From: Methanocaldococcaceae archaeon | GTDB taxonomy: Archaea; AGJL01; Methanococci; Methanococcales; Methanocaldococcaceae | Length of the DNA stretch: 16,650 nucleotides | Direction: 5' to 3' | Assembly: GCA_027023665.1 (NCBI GenBank) | Contig: JALVUY010000054.1 | Span: 1-16,650 of the forward strand | In this document: in pieces, positions 7,689 through 14,979 of the stretch | Position numbering within the stretch: the first letter of the stretch is position 1 | Layout of the letters: each line of letters starts with the position of its first letter | The notes under the pieces: model-generated | The model's database searches: none | Seen by the model: the letters and a program-made list of their open reading frames with translations, nothing else | Told to the model about the DNA's origin: nothing | Program-made: the position numbers and the translations under genes

Positions 7689-9392
7689 ATGGTTAAAATA
7701 ACAGATACTACTTTTAGAGATGCACAACAATCGTTAATAGCCACAAGGATGAGAACTGAAGATATGTTGCCAATTGCCGAAAAGATGGATGAAGTTGGAT
7801 TCTATTCTATGGAAGTCTGGGGAGGAGCTACTTTTGATGTCTGTATTAGATATTTAAATGAAGATCCTTGGGAAAGATTAAGAGAGTTAAAAAAGAGAAT
7901 TCAAAATACTCCACTACAGATGCTTTTAAGGGGGCAGAATTTAGTTGGTTACAGGCATTATCCTGACGATATAGTTGAAAAATTTGTAATAAAAGCTCAT
8001 GAGAATGGAATTGATATATTCAGAATTTTTGATGCTTTGAATGATGTAAGAAATATGGTAACTGCTATAAAAACTGCTAAAAGAGTAGGGGCAGAGGTTC
8101 AAGGGGCAATATGTTACACAATAAGTCCTGTTCATACGATTGACCAATATGTAGAATTGGCAAAAAAGTTGGAGGAATTAGGTTGTGATACAATATACAT
8201 TAAAGATATGGCAGGATTATTAACACCTTATGAAGGTTATGAGTTAGTTAAAAGACTTAAAGAAGAAGTTTCAGTTCCTGTTGGGGTTCATAGTCACTGC
8301 ACAAGTGGATTGGCTCCAATGACATATATAAAAGTCATTGAGGCAGGGGCAGATATAGTAGACTGTGCAATATCTCCATTTGCTATGGGAACTTCTCAAC
8401 CTCCAACAGAGAGTATTGTAGCGGCGTTAAAAGGAACTAAATACGATACAGGATTGGACTTAAAATTATTAAATGAAATTAGAGATTACTTTATGAAAGT
8501 TAGAGAGAAATACAAGATGTTAATATCTCCAATATCTCAAATAGTAGATGCAAGAGTTTTAATATACCAAGTTCCAGGGGGAATGTTGTCAAACTTAGTC
8601 TCACAGCTTAAAGAGCAAGGTGCCTTAGATAAACTTGAAGATGTCTTAAAAGAAATACCAAGAGTTAGAAAAGATTTAGGTTACCCACCATTAGTTACAC
8701 CAACATCTCAAATTGTTGGAACTCAGGCAGTTTTGAATGTCTTAACTGAGGAAAGGTATAAAGTTATCACTAACGAAGTAGTTAATTATGTAAAAGGTTA
8801 TTATGGAAAGCCACCAGCACCAATAAATCCAGAATTATTAAAGAGGGTATTAGATGAAGGAGAAAAACCTATTACATGCAGACCTGCAGACTTGTTAGAG
8901 CCAGAATGGGAAAAGGTAAAGAAGGAAGCAGAAGAAAAAGGTATTGCGAAAAAAGAGGAAGATATTTTAACATATGCATTATATCCACAGATAGCAGTTA
9001 AATTCTTAAGAGGAGAGTTAAAACCTGAACCAATACCAAAAGAGAAGGATATAGAGAAGATTTTAGAGATTCCAACAGAGTATATTGTTGAAGTTAATGG
9101 GGAAAAGTTTGAGGTTAAAATTGAGCCAAAGATAGGAACAGAATTAAAGAGAAAGAAAGAAATTATTACTGCAGAAATTGAAGGGGCAGTAACATCTCCA
9201 TTTAGAGGAATAGTAACAAAAATTAAAGTTAAAGAAGGAGATAAAGTTAAAAAAGGTGATGTTATTGCAGTATTAGAGGCTATGAAAATGGAGCATCCAA
9301 TAGAGAGCCCAGTTGAGGGAATTGTAGAAAAAATATTAATTGATGAAGGAGATGCTGTAAATGTAGGAGATGTAATTATGATTATAAAATAA
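7689..9392 (+). CDS. pycB: Pyruvate carboxylase subunit B (carboxyltransferase plus biotin carrier)
   Basis: Transfers the carboxyl group from carboxybiotin to pyruvate, making oxaloacetate for the incomplete reductive TCA route and aspartate synthesis. The 567-residue protein has an HMG-lyase-like TIM barrel first. It shows DTTFRDAQQS at 6-15, the metal/carbamyl-lysine segment YIKDMAGLL with Lys172, and the metal-binding His201/His203 in GVHSHCTSG. A conserved carboxylase linker domain covers about 290-460. A C-terminal biotinyl domain has AMKM with the biotin-accepting Lys533. The same architecture occurs in the alpha subunit of sodium-pumping oxaloacetate decarboxylase. Immediate linkage to a biotin carboxylase gene, with no membrane beta/gamma subunits, supports pyruvate carboxylase. 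pycA follows after 83 nt. Confidence 0.95.
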   Translation: MVKITDTTFRDAQQSLIATRMRTEDMLPIAEKMDEVGFYSMEVWGGATFDVCIRYLNEDPWERLRELKKRIQNTPLQMLLRGQNLVGYRHYPDDIVEKFVIKAHENGIDIFRIFDALNDVRNMVTAIKTAKRVGAEVQGAICYTISPVHTIDQYVELAKKLEELGCDTIYIKDMAGLLTPYEGYELVKRLKEEVSVPVGVHSHCTSGLAPMTYIKVIEAGADIVDCAISPFAMGTSQPPTESIVAALKGTKYDTGLDLKLLNEIRDYFMKVREKYKMLISPISQIVDARVLIYQVPGGMLSNLVSQLKEQGALDKLEDVLKEIPRVRKDLGYPPLVTPTSQIVGTQAVLNVLTEERYKVITNEVVNYVKGYYGKPPAPINPELLKRVLDEGEKPITCRPADLLEPEWEKVKKEAEEKGIAKKEEDILTYALYPQIAVKFLRGELKPEPIPKEKDIEKILEIPTEYIVEVNGEKFEVKIEPKIGTELKRKKEIITAEIEGAVTSPFRGIVTKIKVKEGDKVKKGDVIAVLEAMKMEHPIESPVEGIVEKILIDEGDAVNVGDVIMIIK

Positions 9393-9475
9393 GCCAATAA
9401 AATAAATGAATTTAAAACTCCTTTTTTAGCATTTTAAATAATTCAATTAATCTCTTTTATGTAAGGGTGGAAAAT

Positions 9476-10990
9476 ATGTTTAACAAAGTTTTAATAGCAA
9501 ATAGGGGAGAAATTGCCATTAGAATTATAAGAGCTTGTTGGGAATTAGGGATAAAAACGGTTGCAGTATATTCTAAGGCAGATAAAAAATCTTTACATGT
9601 CTCTTTGGCTGACGAGGCATACTGTATAGGGGATGCTCCAGCGGTAAAGAGTTACTTAAATATTGATGCAATCCTTAATGTTGCTGAAAAAGCAAAAGTT
9701 GATGCAATTCATCCAGGATATGGATTCTTAGCAGAGAATGCTAAATTTGCAAGGGCTGTAAAAAAGGCAGGTTTTGAGTTTATAGGACCTAATCCTGACG
9801 CTATAGAGGCTATGGGTAGTAAAATTAATGCTAAAAAAATTATGAGAAAGGCAGGAGTTCCTTTAATACCCGGAAGTGAAGGGGCTGTTGAAGATGTTGA
9901 TGAAGCTATTGAAATTGCTGAAGAGATAGGGTTTCCTGTAGTTGTTAAAGCTTCCGCTGGCGGTGGCGGAATGGGAATGAGTGTCGCCTATAACAAAGAG
10001 GAGTTAAAAGACGTTTTAGAATCTGCAAGAAATATTGCAAAGAGTGCATTTGGAGATCCAACGGTATTCATTGAAAAATACTTAGAAAACCCAAGACATA
10101 TAGAGATACAGTTATTAGGGGATAAGCATGGAAATATTATTCATTTAGGAGATAGAGAGTGTTCTATTCAAAGAAGACATCAAAAATTGATAGAGGAAGC
10201 TCCATCTCCAATAATGACTGAAGAGTTAAGAGAAAGAATGGGAGAGGCTGCAATTAAGGCAGGTAAGGCAATAAATTACGATAGTGCAGGAACTGTCGAA
10301 TTTTTGTATGAAAATGGTAATTTCTACTTCTTAGAGATGAATACAAGGATTCAGGTTGAGCATACAGTTACAGAACAAGTTACTGGAATTGATTTAGTTA
10401 AGGCTATGATTAAAATAGCCACTGGAGAGGAGTTAAGTATAAAACAGGAGGATGTTAAGATAAGAGGGCATGCTATTGAGTGTAGAATTAACGCGGAAGA
10501 TCCATTAAATGACTTCGTTCCATGCCCCGGAAAAATAAAGCTTTATAGATCACCTGGAGGGCCAGGAGTTAGAATAGATAGTGGTGTCTGTGGAGGGGCG
10601 GAGATTCCTCCATATTACGATCCAATGATTGCAAAATTAATAACCTATGGAAATAGTAGAGAAGAGGCAATAGCAAGGATGAGAAGGGCTTTAAAAGAAT
10701 ATGTTATTGTTGGTGTTACTACAAACATTCCATTTCATAGAGCTGTTTTAGAGGAGGAAAACTTCTTAAAAGGGAATTTATCAACACACTATGTTGAACA
10801 AAATATGCCTAAATTAAAGAAATTGATGGTCAAATATGCTTTAGAATCAAGAGATCTATATAGCGTTGTTTCAGAAAAAGTCTTTGAAAAGAATACAAAA
10901 GTAGCCGCTGTTATAGGTGGATTGTCAATGTATGTTAATTTAATAATGAAAGAGAAGAATAATCAAAAGAACAAAGAAAGTAAGAGTTAA
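9476..10990 (+). CDS. pycA: Pyruvate carboxylase subunit A (biotin carboxylase)
   Basis: ATP-dependent carboxylation of the biotin on PycB with bicarbonate. The 504-residue protein contains the N-terminal biotin carboxylase fold ([16 protein letters not shown]) and [10 protein letters not shown] at about 79-88. The ATP-grasp glycine loop [11 protein letters not shown] lies at about 158-168. Further landmarks are [13 protein letters not shown], the catalytic [14 protein letters not shown], and a C-terminal biotin-carboxylase domain with ECRINAEDP. The last 35 or so residues form a hydrophobic helix-like stretch ([16 protein letters not shown]) followed by a charged Lys/Asn-rich tail, not part of the catalytic core and possibly for subunit contact. 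A GTG nine bases upstream (9467) also opens the frame, but it lies inside the ribosome-binding site GGGTGG, so the ATG at 9476 is preferred. A TTTTAAATAA at about 9433-9442 could be a promoter of its own. Confidence 0.95.
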   Translation: MFNKVLIANRGEIAIRIIRACWELGIKTVAVYSKADKKSLHVSLADEAYCIGDAPAVKSYLNIDAILNVAEKAKVDAIHPGYGFLAENAKFARAVKKAGFEFIGPNPDAIEAMGSKINAKKIMRKAGVPLIPGSEGAVEDVDEAIEIAEEIGFPVVVKASAGGGGMGMSVAYNKEELKDVLESARNIAKSAFGDPTVFIEKYLENPRHIEIQLLGDKHGNIIHLGDRECSIQRRHQKLIEEAPSPIMTEELRERMGEAAIKAGKAINYDSAGTVEFLYENGNFYFLEMNTRIQVEHTVTEQVTGIDLVKAMIKIATGEELSIKQEDVKIRGHAIECRINAEDPLNDFVPCPGKIKLYRSPGGPGVRIDSGVCGGAEIPPYYDPMIAKLITYGNSREEAIARMRRALKEYVIVGVTTNIPFHRAVLEEENFLKGNLSTHYVEQNMPKLKKLMVKYALESRDLYSVVSEKVFEKNTKVAAVIGGLSMYVNLIMKEKNNQKNKESKS

Positions 10991-10991
10991 T

Positions 10992-11109
10992 TTATAGTTG
11001 TGTATAAAATAAAATAAACTTTTTAAAGGAAAATTTGAATGTCTTACCTTTTAGTAAGGCATTCTTTAGTTCCTTATTTTAGTCAAAAAACTTTTGCACA
11101 CAACTATAA
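10992..11109. repeat. Nested inverted repeat between pycA and aIF5A (possible structured RNA)
   Basis: Starting one base after the pycA stop, TTATAGTTGTGT (10992-11003) is the exact inverted copy of ACACAACTATAA (11098-11109). Pairing can continue inward past one mismatch to 11009/11092. Inside lie two further complementary pairs. AAGGAA (11026-11031) matches TTCCTT (11070-11075). GAATGTCTTAC (11037-11047) matches GTAAGGCATTC (11054-11064) with one G-T pair and a six-base loop. The arms are concentric, so the segment could fold as one long stem-loop of about 118 nt. It could be a 3' end structure of the pycBA mRNA, a small RNA gene or a small mobile remnant. No clear target duplication flanks it. 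The structure is seen; the function is unknown. Confidence 0.6.
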
Positions 11110-11114
11110 TATAA

Positions 11115-11130
11115 TCGTAATATTTATATA
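11115..11130 (+). promoter_or_regulatory. Promoter of aIF5A gene
   Basis: TTTATATA at 11123-11130, preceded by CGTAATA as a BRE-like element, is a good archaeal core promoter. It predicts initiation near 11150 and a leader of about 35 nt before the ATG at 11185. The ribosome-binding site is AAAGGTGAT at 11173-11181. The box is nearly symmetric and could also fire leftward into the nested inverted repeat. Confidence 0.6.
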
Positions 11131-11184
11131 ACATAAAAGAATAGTTATTAAAAGCCTCTTTTTAATGAAATTAAAGGTGATAAA

Positions 11185-11586
11185 ATGCCAGGAACTAAGC
11201 AAGTTAATGTTGGTTCATTAAAAGTCGGACAGTATGTTATGATTGATGGAGTTCCATGTGAAATTGTAGATATCAGCGTTTCAAAGCCTGGAAAACATGG
11301 AGGAGCTAAGGCAAGAGTAGTAGGAATTGGACTATTTGAGAAAGTTAAAAAAGAATTCGTTGCTCCAACATCAAGTAAAGTAGAAGTACCAATAATTGAC
11401 AGAAGAAAAGGGCAAGTTTTAGCAATTATGGGAGATATGGTACAAATAATGGACTTACAAACTTATGAAACCTTAGAATTACCAATTCCAGAAGGTATTG
11501 AAGGTTTAGAACCAGGATGTGAGGTAGAGTATATAGAGGCAGTTGGTCAGTATAAAATAGCAAGAGTTCTTGGAGGAAATAAATAA
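11185..11586 (+). CDS. eif5a: Translation factor aIF5A, hypusine-containing
   Basis: Archaeal homologue of eIF5A/EF-P, which binds between the P and E sites of the ribosome and relieves stalling during peptide-bond formation. The 133-residue length is usual. The N-terminal SH3-like domain carries the modification loop [13 protein letters not shown]. Lys37 is the predicted target of deoxyhypusine synthase; archaea carry deoxyhypusine or hypusine here. The C-terminal OB domain begins about residue 70 ([19 protein letters not shown]). The start is supported by GGTGATAAA just before the ATG. It has its own promoter, and its stop is only 3 nt from that of the convergent radical SAM gene. Confidence 0.97.
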   Translation: MPGTKQVNVGSLKVGQYVMIDGVPCEIVDISVSKPGKHGGAKARVVGIGLFEKVKKEFVAPTSSKVEVPIIDRRKGQVLAIMGDMVQIMDLQTYETLELPIPEGIEGLEPGCEVEYIEAVGQYKIARVLGGNK

Positions 11587-11589
11587 ATT

Positions 11590-12312
11590 TTAAATTTCAA
11601 AAACTCCATTTACAGTCCTTATATTAACATTATCAATATATTTCTTTGCTATTTTTCCTAATTCTCTTAATTCATTTTCTTTTGGAGATGGCAGTTTTCT
11701 AAACTCTTCATCGTAAGCATCTTTTGGTTCAAATTGTTGAATAACATATAAATCACAATTTTTAACAGTTTTTGCTATTTCCTCAATATCACTTTTATCC
11801 ATAACCTTTGGAACATAGGTAGTTCTACATTCAACAAATACATTATTTTTTTTACATAAATCAATTATCTTCAATATTTTATTTCTAATAGTTTCTCCAT
11901 CTTCTTTACATTTTGTAAATTCCTTATATTTGTCAAATCTACATTTTACATCAACTGCTACATAATCAATAAGATTATGATTTATTAAATATTCAATAAC
12001 CTCAGGATGTGTTCCATTAGTATCAATTTTTACTGGAAATCCATTTATTTTAGCATATTTTGCAATTTCAATTACTGCATCTTTTTGTAAAGTAGGTTCT
12101 CCGCCACTTATAACTATTGCCTCAGAGAAGAAAAAATCTATATTTTTAAATAACTCATCCACAGTCATTTCCTTTTTATGTGTTAAAATAAAATTTAAAT
12201 TGTGACAATACGGACATCTCATATTACAACCATACAAAAATATGACAGAAGAGCATTTTTTTGGGTAGTCAATTGTTGATAAATCTACAATTCCAGAAAC
12301 GAGAACTTTCAT
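11590..12312 (-). CDS. Radical SAM glycyl-radical activase, NrdG2-like
   Basis: A radical SAM protein of the pyruvate formate-lyase-activase / anaerobic ribonucleotide reductase activase type, expected to install a glycyl radical on a partner enzyme. The CxxxCxxC cluster motif is at Cys29, Cys33 and Cys36 (YGCNMRCPYCHN). SGGEPTL near residues 94-100 is the SAM-binding GGE element, and VDVKCRF lies mid-protein. The 240-residue length and the opening GIVDLSTIDYP fit the NrdG2 type, which usually acts on class III ribonucleotide reductase. That reductase is not in the window, so the partner is inferred. The start is fixed by AGGTGAAAAT before the ATG. It lies downstream of the four-CBS gene with an 85-nt gap that contains a T-run, so it is probably transcribed separately. 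Confidence 0.85.
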   Translation of the reverse strand: MKVLVSGIVDLSTIDYPKKCSSVIFLYGCNMRCPYCHNLNFILTHKKEMTVDELFKNIDFFFSEAIVISGGEPTLQKDAVIEIAKYAKINGFPVKIDTNGTHPEVIEYLINHNLIDYVAVDVKCRFDKYKEFTKCKEDGETIRNKILKIIDLCKKNNVFVECRTTYVPKVMDKSDIEEIAKTVKNCDLYVIQQFEPKDAYDEEFRKLPSPKENELRELGKIAKKYIDNVNIRTVNGVFEI

Positions 12313-12334
12313 ATTTTCACCTAAGAATTAAATG

Positions 12335-12347
12335 ATTAAGATTAAGA
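12335..12347 (-). promoter_or_regulatory. Shared TCTTAATCTTAAT motif upstream of the radical SAM gene
   Basis: On the minus strand this 13-mer lies 22 nt upstream of the ATG at 12312 and just downstream of an AT-rich TATA-like tract (12355-12368). An identical 13-mer in the same orientation precedes the marker 3 gene. The pair suggests a common operator or 5' leader element, but AT-rich composition makes coincidence possible. Confidence 0.3.
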
Positions 12348-12355
12348 TGATTAAT

Positions 12356-12362
12356 AAAAAAA
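12356..12362 (-). terminator. Poly-T tract after the four-CBS gene
   Basis: On the minus strand seven consecutive T residues lie about 36 nt past the stop codon of the four-CBS gene. Archaeal transcription commonly ends at such T-runs without a hairpin. No stable hairpin is seen here. Read-through into the radical SAM gene cannot be excluded. Confidence 0.35.
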
Positions 12363-12397
12363 TAAATAATTAATTAAACTTAAAAAATATTTATTAA

Positions 12398-13240
12398 TTA
12401 AACAAAGTATTTTAAAACATCCTTTTCTGTAATAATTCCTTTTATTTTCATATTTTCATCAACTACAGGTAAAGCCCCTATATCGTTAGTTACCATTATT
12501 TTAGCCACATCTTTCAATTTGTCTCCTTCTTTTGCAGTTATAACATCTCTTCTCATAATTTCTTCCATTCTCACATTTGTTATTTCTCTAACATTTCCTG
12601 TTTGTAAGTGATTAAATGCCCAATCACTACCTAAAAGCTTTATAAAATCTGTTGATGTTATAATTCCTACTAATCTATCCTCAGAAACTACAGGTAATCT
12701 TCTAAAGTTATTTCTAACCATAGTTCTCGCAACATCTTTTAATCTCTCTCCTGGAGTAGCATATAGAACATCTCTCGTTATATAATCATCTATAACTTCG
12801 TTTTCGTCTATTCTATCTAATAATGCTCTAATTACATCCCTTTCAGTAATCATTGATATTAATTGATAATCATCATTGACTATTGGTACTCCACCAACGT
12901 TTTTTGTTAAGAAAGTTTCTATAGCATCATCAATATCTGCATTTTCTTTGAGGGTTATAACATTCTCCTCCATTATTTCTCTAACAGGCTCGTTTATTGC
13001 GGCATATAAATTTCTATTATGTTTTTCTCTTGTTAAATTGTATTTTGAGCCCCCTCCCATAAAATCTACAATATCCATACTTGTTAATATTCCAACAAGT
13101 TTGTTATTTCCTGGATTAACTACAGGTAATCTTCTGTATTTATTTTCGTTCATTGTCATTAAAGCCTTTCTTATTGTAGTAGTTGGATATATACAGATTA
13201 TTTCTTTATCTTGAACAACTCTTAACACTCTCACAATCAT
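12398..13240 (-). CDS. Four-CBS-domain protein
   Basis: A 280-residue protein consisting only of four CBS motifs, forming two Bateman modules, with no catalytic or DNA-binding domain. The repeats lie at about residues 8-60 (RRLPVVNPGNNKLVGILTSMD), 80-135 (GGVPIVNDDYQLISMITERD), 145-200 (RRLPVVSEDRLVGIITSTD) and 222-280 (GALPVVDENMKIKGIITEKD). Such stand-alone proteins usually bind adenine nucleotides or SAM and may regulate partners by contact. The repeats alternate in type: 1 and 3 share RRLPVV, while 2 and 4 share G(G/A)(V/L)P(I/V)V, pointing to duplication of a two-motif unit. The ATG at 13240 follows GAGGG with almost no spacer, so a GTG two codons later (13234) may be the true start. No ligand can be assigned from sequence. 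Confidence 0.85.
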   Translation of the reverse strand: MIVRVLRVVQDKEIICIYPTTTIRKALMTMNENKYRRLPVVNPGNNKLVGILTSMDIVDFMGGGSKYNLTREKHNRNLYAAINEPVREIMEENVITLKENADIDDAIETFLTKNVGGVPIVNDDYQLISMITERDVIRALLDRIDENEVIDDYITRDVLYATPGERLKDVARTMVRNNFRRLPVVSEDRLVGIITSTDFIKLLGSDWAFNHLQTGNVREITNVRMEEIMRRDVITAKEGDKLKDVAKIMVTNDIGALPVVDENMKIKGIITEKDVLKYFV

Positions 13241-13269
13241 CCCTCACAAAACCTTTTTAAGTAAAAAAC

Positions 13270-13287
13270 TTACATTTAAAGATGTAA
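13270..13287 (-). promoter_or_regulatory. Inverted repeat enclosing TATA-like box of the four-CBS gene
   Basis: TTACAT-TTAAAG-ATGTAA is a perfect 6-bp inverted repeat. On the minus strand its centre reads CTTTAA, part of a TATA-like CTTTAAATG about 35 nt upstream of the start, so it would be both promoter core and operator. Initiation would fall near 13250, leaving a very short leader. The role is inferred. Confidence 0.4.
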
Positions 13288-13330
13288 ATTAATATTGATT
13301 ATAGCCAATAATATTATTTATCTACAATTG

Positions 13331-13338
13331 TATAAAAT
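13331..13338 (+). promoter_or_regulatory. TATA box of the UPF0216-to-pyrC operon
   Basis: TATAAAAT lies 50 nt before the ATG at 13388 and predicts initiation near 13360. It is the best plus-strand TATA box in the gap and stands at the head of five closely spaced genes, with no comparable box between them. It is therefore the likely promoter for the whole operon. Confidence 0.5.
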
Positions 13339-13387
13339 ATTTTACTATTTTCTATTTCTATATTAACAAATTAATAATGTGATGTTT

Positions 13388-13795
13388 ATGGATGACAAAA
13401 ACTTAGATAGAATTATCAAAGGAATAATAAGAGAATTTAAAGTATCATTTAAAAGAAAAAGATTAAAAGATTTGTTAAATGAAGAAAAACCTTATATAAT
13501 AATCAACGGTAAGAGGCATAGGATAAAGAGAAGAGAGCTTGAACTTCTAAGAGAGATAGGTAGTAGTGAGGATTTAAAAATTCCAATAGTTTTAGAAGTT
13601 GACCCTTCATTAGGTGGGGCTATAAAAGTTAGTGGTAAAGAAGAGGTTAAAGTAATCTCAAAAATATTAGGGAGAGATATAAATATGTTCTCAGAGGAAG
13701 ATGTATTATACATATATAAACCAGAGTTAAGGATCGTTAGAAGAGAACTACCTACAACGACTCAAATTATATTTAAATTTTCATTATATGACTAA
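13388..13795 (+). CDS. UPF0216 / DUF61 family protein, function unknown
   Basis: A conserved archaeal protein family without known function. The 135-residue product is soluble and basic in its first half (FKRKRLKDLLNEEKPYIIINGKRHRIKRRELE), a composition compatible with nucleic-acid contact. A more hydrophobic second half ends in VRRELPTTTQIIFKFSLYD. PIVLEVDPSLGGAIKVSGKEE near residues 66-86 is the most conserved-looking part. Earlier in-frame starts at 13379 (GTG) and 13382 (ATG) overlap the ribosome-binding site GTGAT (13379-13383), so the ATG at 13388 is chosen. It is the first gene of the operon and is followed after 18 nt by the 55-residue membrane protein. Family recognition is good; function is unknown. 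Confidence 0.82.
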   Translation: MDDKNLDRIIKGIIREFKVSFKRKRLKDLLNEEKPYIIINGKRHRIKRRELELLREIGSSEDLKIPIVLEVDPSLGGAIKVSGKEEVKVISKILGRDINMFSEEDVLYIYKPELRIVRRELPTTTQIIFKFSLYD

Positions 13796-13813
13796 ATTAA
13801 TATAGTGATAATT

Positions 13814-13981
13814 ATGAAAAGAAAAAAATATTATGGAAAAAATCCAATAAAAAGACTTTTATATGAAAAAAGAGAACAAATCTTTAAATTTTTATTTATT
13901 ATGAATATATGGGTTTGGCTGTCTGTATTTATTGGAGCAATTATATTTATATTTTTGATGGTAAAATATTATTTAACGTAG
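13814..13981 (+). CDS. 55-residue single-span membrane protein
   Basis: Small gene of 55 codons. The N-terminal 22 residues are strongly basic (MKRKKYYGKNPIKRLLYEKR). They are followed by one hydrophobic span at about residues 24-50, rich in Ile, Phe and Trp (IWVWLSVFIGAIIFIFLMV), and a short YYLT end. The positive-inside rule puts the N-terminus in the cytoplasm. A ribosome-binding site (AGTGAT, 13804-13809) precedes the ATG. It fits tightly between the UPF0216 gene (18 nt) and the MrpF-like gene (14 nt), which supports it as real. I do not recognise a family. A partner subunit of the MrpF-like protein is a reasonable guess from spacing. Confidence 0.7.
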   Translation: MKRKKYYGKNPIKRLLYEKREQIFKFLFIMNIWVWLSVFIGAIIFIFLMVKYYLT

Positions 13982-13995
13982 ATATTGGTGATAAA

Positions 13996-14274
13996 ATGAA
14001 TTTCATAGTTTGGCTGTTTGCAATTATTGCCCTAAGTTTCTCGGCACTGGTAGGTTTAAGATTAGCATTTAAAAAAGGAACAGCCAATGTTTTAATTGGA
14101 GAATCTATATTGACAGCAGTTATTGGTACTTTACTTGTAGTAATTTCTCAGAAATACAAAATAGCCTTTGCCAATAGTATAGCATTGGCTATATTTATAT
14201 GTGGTGTTGTTGGTGCATTTGCATTCTGCAAGGTAATAGGTGAAAATAATGGATCAAAATGTACAAATAAATAA
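13996..14274 (+). CDS. MrpF/MnhF-like three-span membrane protein
   Basis: A 92-residue integral membrane protein with three predicted spans at about residues 2-23, 34-51 and 57-79. Length, spacing of spans and the motif RLAFKKGTANVLIGESILTA resemble subunit F of Mrp-type multisubunit Na+/H+ antiporters. In methanogens, similar subunits belong to the energy-converting hydrogenases Eha/Ehb. No other antiporter or hydrogenase subunits are visible here, so it would be an orphan or a scattered subunit. The frame extends upstream to 13909, but GGTGATAAA directly precedes the ATG at 13996, and the extension would overlap the 55-residue gene; hence this start. The C-terminus overlaps the next gene by 26 nt. 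Membrane topology is clear; the MrpF assignment is by resemblance. Confidence 0.7.
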   Translation: MNFIVWLFAIIALSFSALVGLRLAFKKGTANVLIGESILTAVIGTLLVVISQKYKIAFANSIALAIFICGVVGAFAFCKVIGENNGSKCTNK

Positions 14275-14956
14275 GGATGATATATTTATTGTAATTCCAG
14301 CATATAATGAAGAGAAAATGATTTCAACAACTTTAAAAAATTTGAAAAAAGAAGGATATAAAAACATAATTGTTGTTGATGATGGTTCAAGAGATAAAAC
14401 TTACGAATTGGCAAAAAAAGAGGATGTTATAGTATGTAAGCATATATTAAATAGAGGATTAGGAGGAGCATTAGGTACTGGAATTAAGTGTGCTTTACTC
14501 TATACACCAAAGGTTATTGTAACTTTTGATGCTGATGGACAACATCATCCTAAGGATGTTGAAAAAGTCGTAAAGCCAATATTTGAGGGTTATGATTTTG
14601 TTATAGGTAGTAGGATGATGGACAAAAATGAGTTAAAGAATATGCCATTAGTTAAAAGAATTGGAAACTTTGGATTAAATTTTATAACTTACTTGATGGG
14701 TGGTTATTTAGTAACTGACAGCCAAAGTGGTTTAAGGGCATTTTCTTATGAAGCGGCAAAAAAAATTATTAAGGAGTTAAAGAGTGATAGATACGAAGTT
14801 TCATCAGAATTTATAATTTTAGCCAAAAAAAACAAATTAAAGTTAAAGGAAGTACCAATAAAAACAATATATACTGAATATTCAATGTCGAGAGGAACCA
14901 ATGTTAAGACAGGATTTAAGATTTTATTTAAGTTGATTATACAAAAAATTACTTAG
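14249..14956 (+). CDS. Family 2 glycosyltransferase, dolichyl-phosphate-sugar synthase-like
   Basis: Inverting GT-A glycosyltransferase, likely transferring a nucleotide-activated sugar to a polyprenyl (dolichyl) phosphate at the cytoplasmic face for glycolipid or glycoprotein assembly. Motifs in the 235-residue protein are IVIPAYNEE at 14-22, [10 protein letters not shown] at 42-51, the nucleotide/metal-binding FDADGQHH with Asp94 and Asp96, GSRMM at 120-124, and DSQSGLRAF at 157-165, typical of DPM1-like enzymes. No C-terminal membrane spans follow, as in the short DPM1-type. A GTG start at 14240 lies inside the ribosome-binding site AGGTGA (14238-14243), so the ATG at 14249 is used. It overlaps the MrpF-like gene and precedes pyrC by 23 nt. 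Sugar and acceptor are not determined. Confidence 0.87.
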   Translation: MDQNVQINKDDIFIVIPAYNEEKMISTTLKNLKKEGYKNIIVVDDGSRDKTYELAKKEDVIVCKHILNRGLGGALGTGIKCALLYTPKVIVTFDADGQHHPKDVEKVVKPIFEGYDFVIGSRMMDKNELKNMPLVKRIGNFGLNFITYLMGGYLVTDSQSGLRAFSYEAAKKIIKELKSDRYEVSSEFIILAKKNKLKLKEVPIKTIYTEYSMSRGTNVKTGFKILFKLIIQKIT

Positions 14957-14979
14957 ATTTAGATTATATGGGGAGAATA

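Noticed and set aside
7689..9392. Sodium-pumping oxaloacetate decarboxylase alpha subunit.
   Set aside because: The fold is shared, but the gene is next to a biotin carboxylase gene and no beta/gamma membrane subunits are present, which favours pyruvate carboxylase.
8801..9397. A 198-codon open frame antisense to the pycB 3' end.
   Set aside because: It lies opposite the biotinyl domain, is Ser/Ile/Phe-rich with no motif, and has no ribosome-binding site. It is a codon-bias shadow.
9467..9475. Three extra N-terminal residues for PycA from a GTG start.
   Set aside because: The GTG is part of the GGGTGG ribosome-binding site for the ATG at 9476.
10992..11109. Insertion sequence or transposon remnant.
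   Set aside because: There is no transposase fragment and no clear target-site duplication beside the 12-bp arms. Kept only as a structured repeat.
13909..13995. A longer MrpF-like protein starting at 13909.
   Set aside because: The extension overlaps the 55-residue gene in another frame, and GGTGATAAA directly precedes the ATG at 13996.
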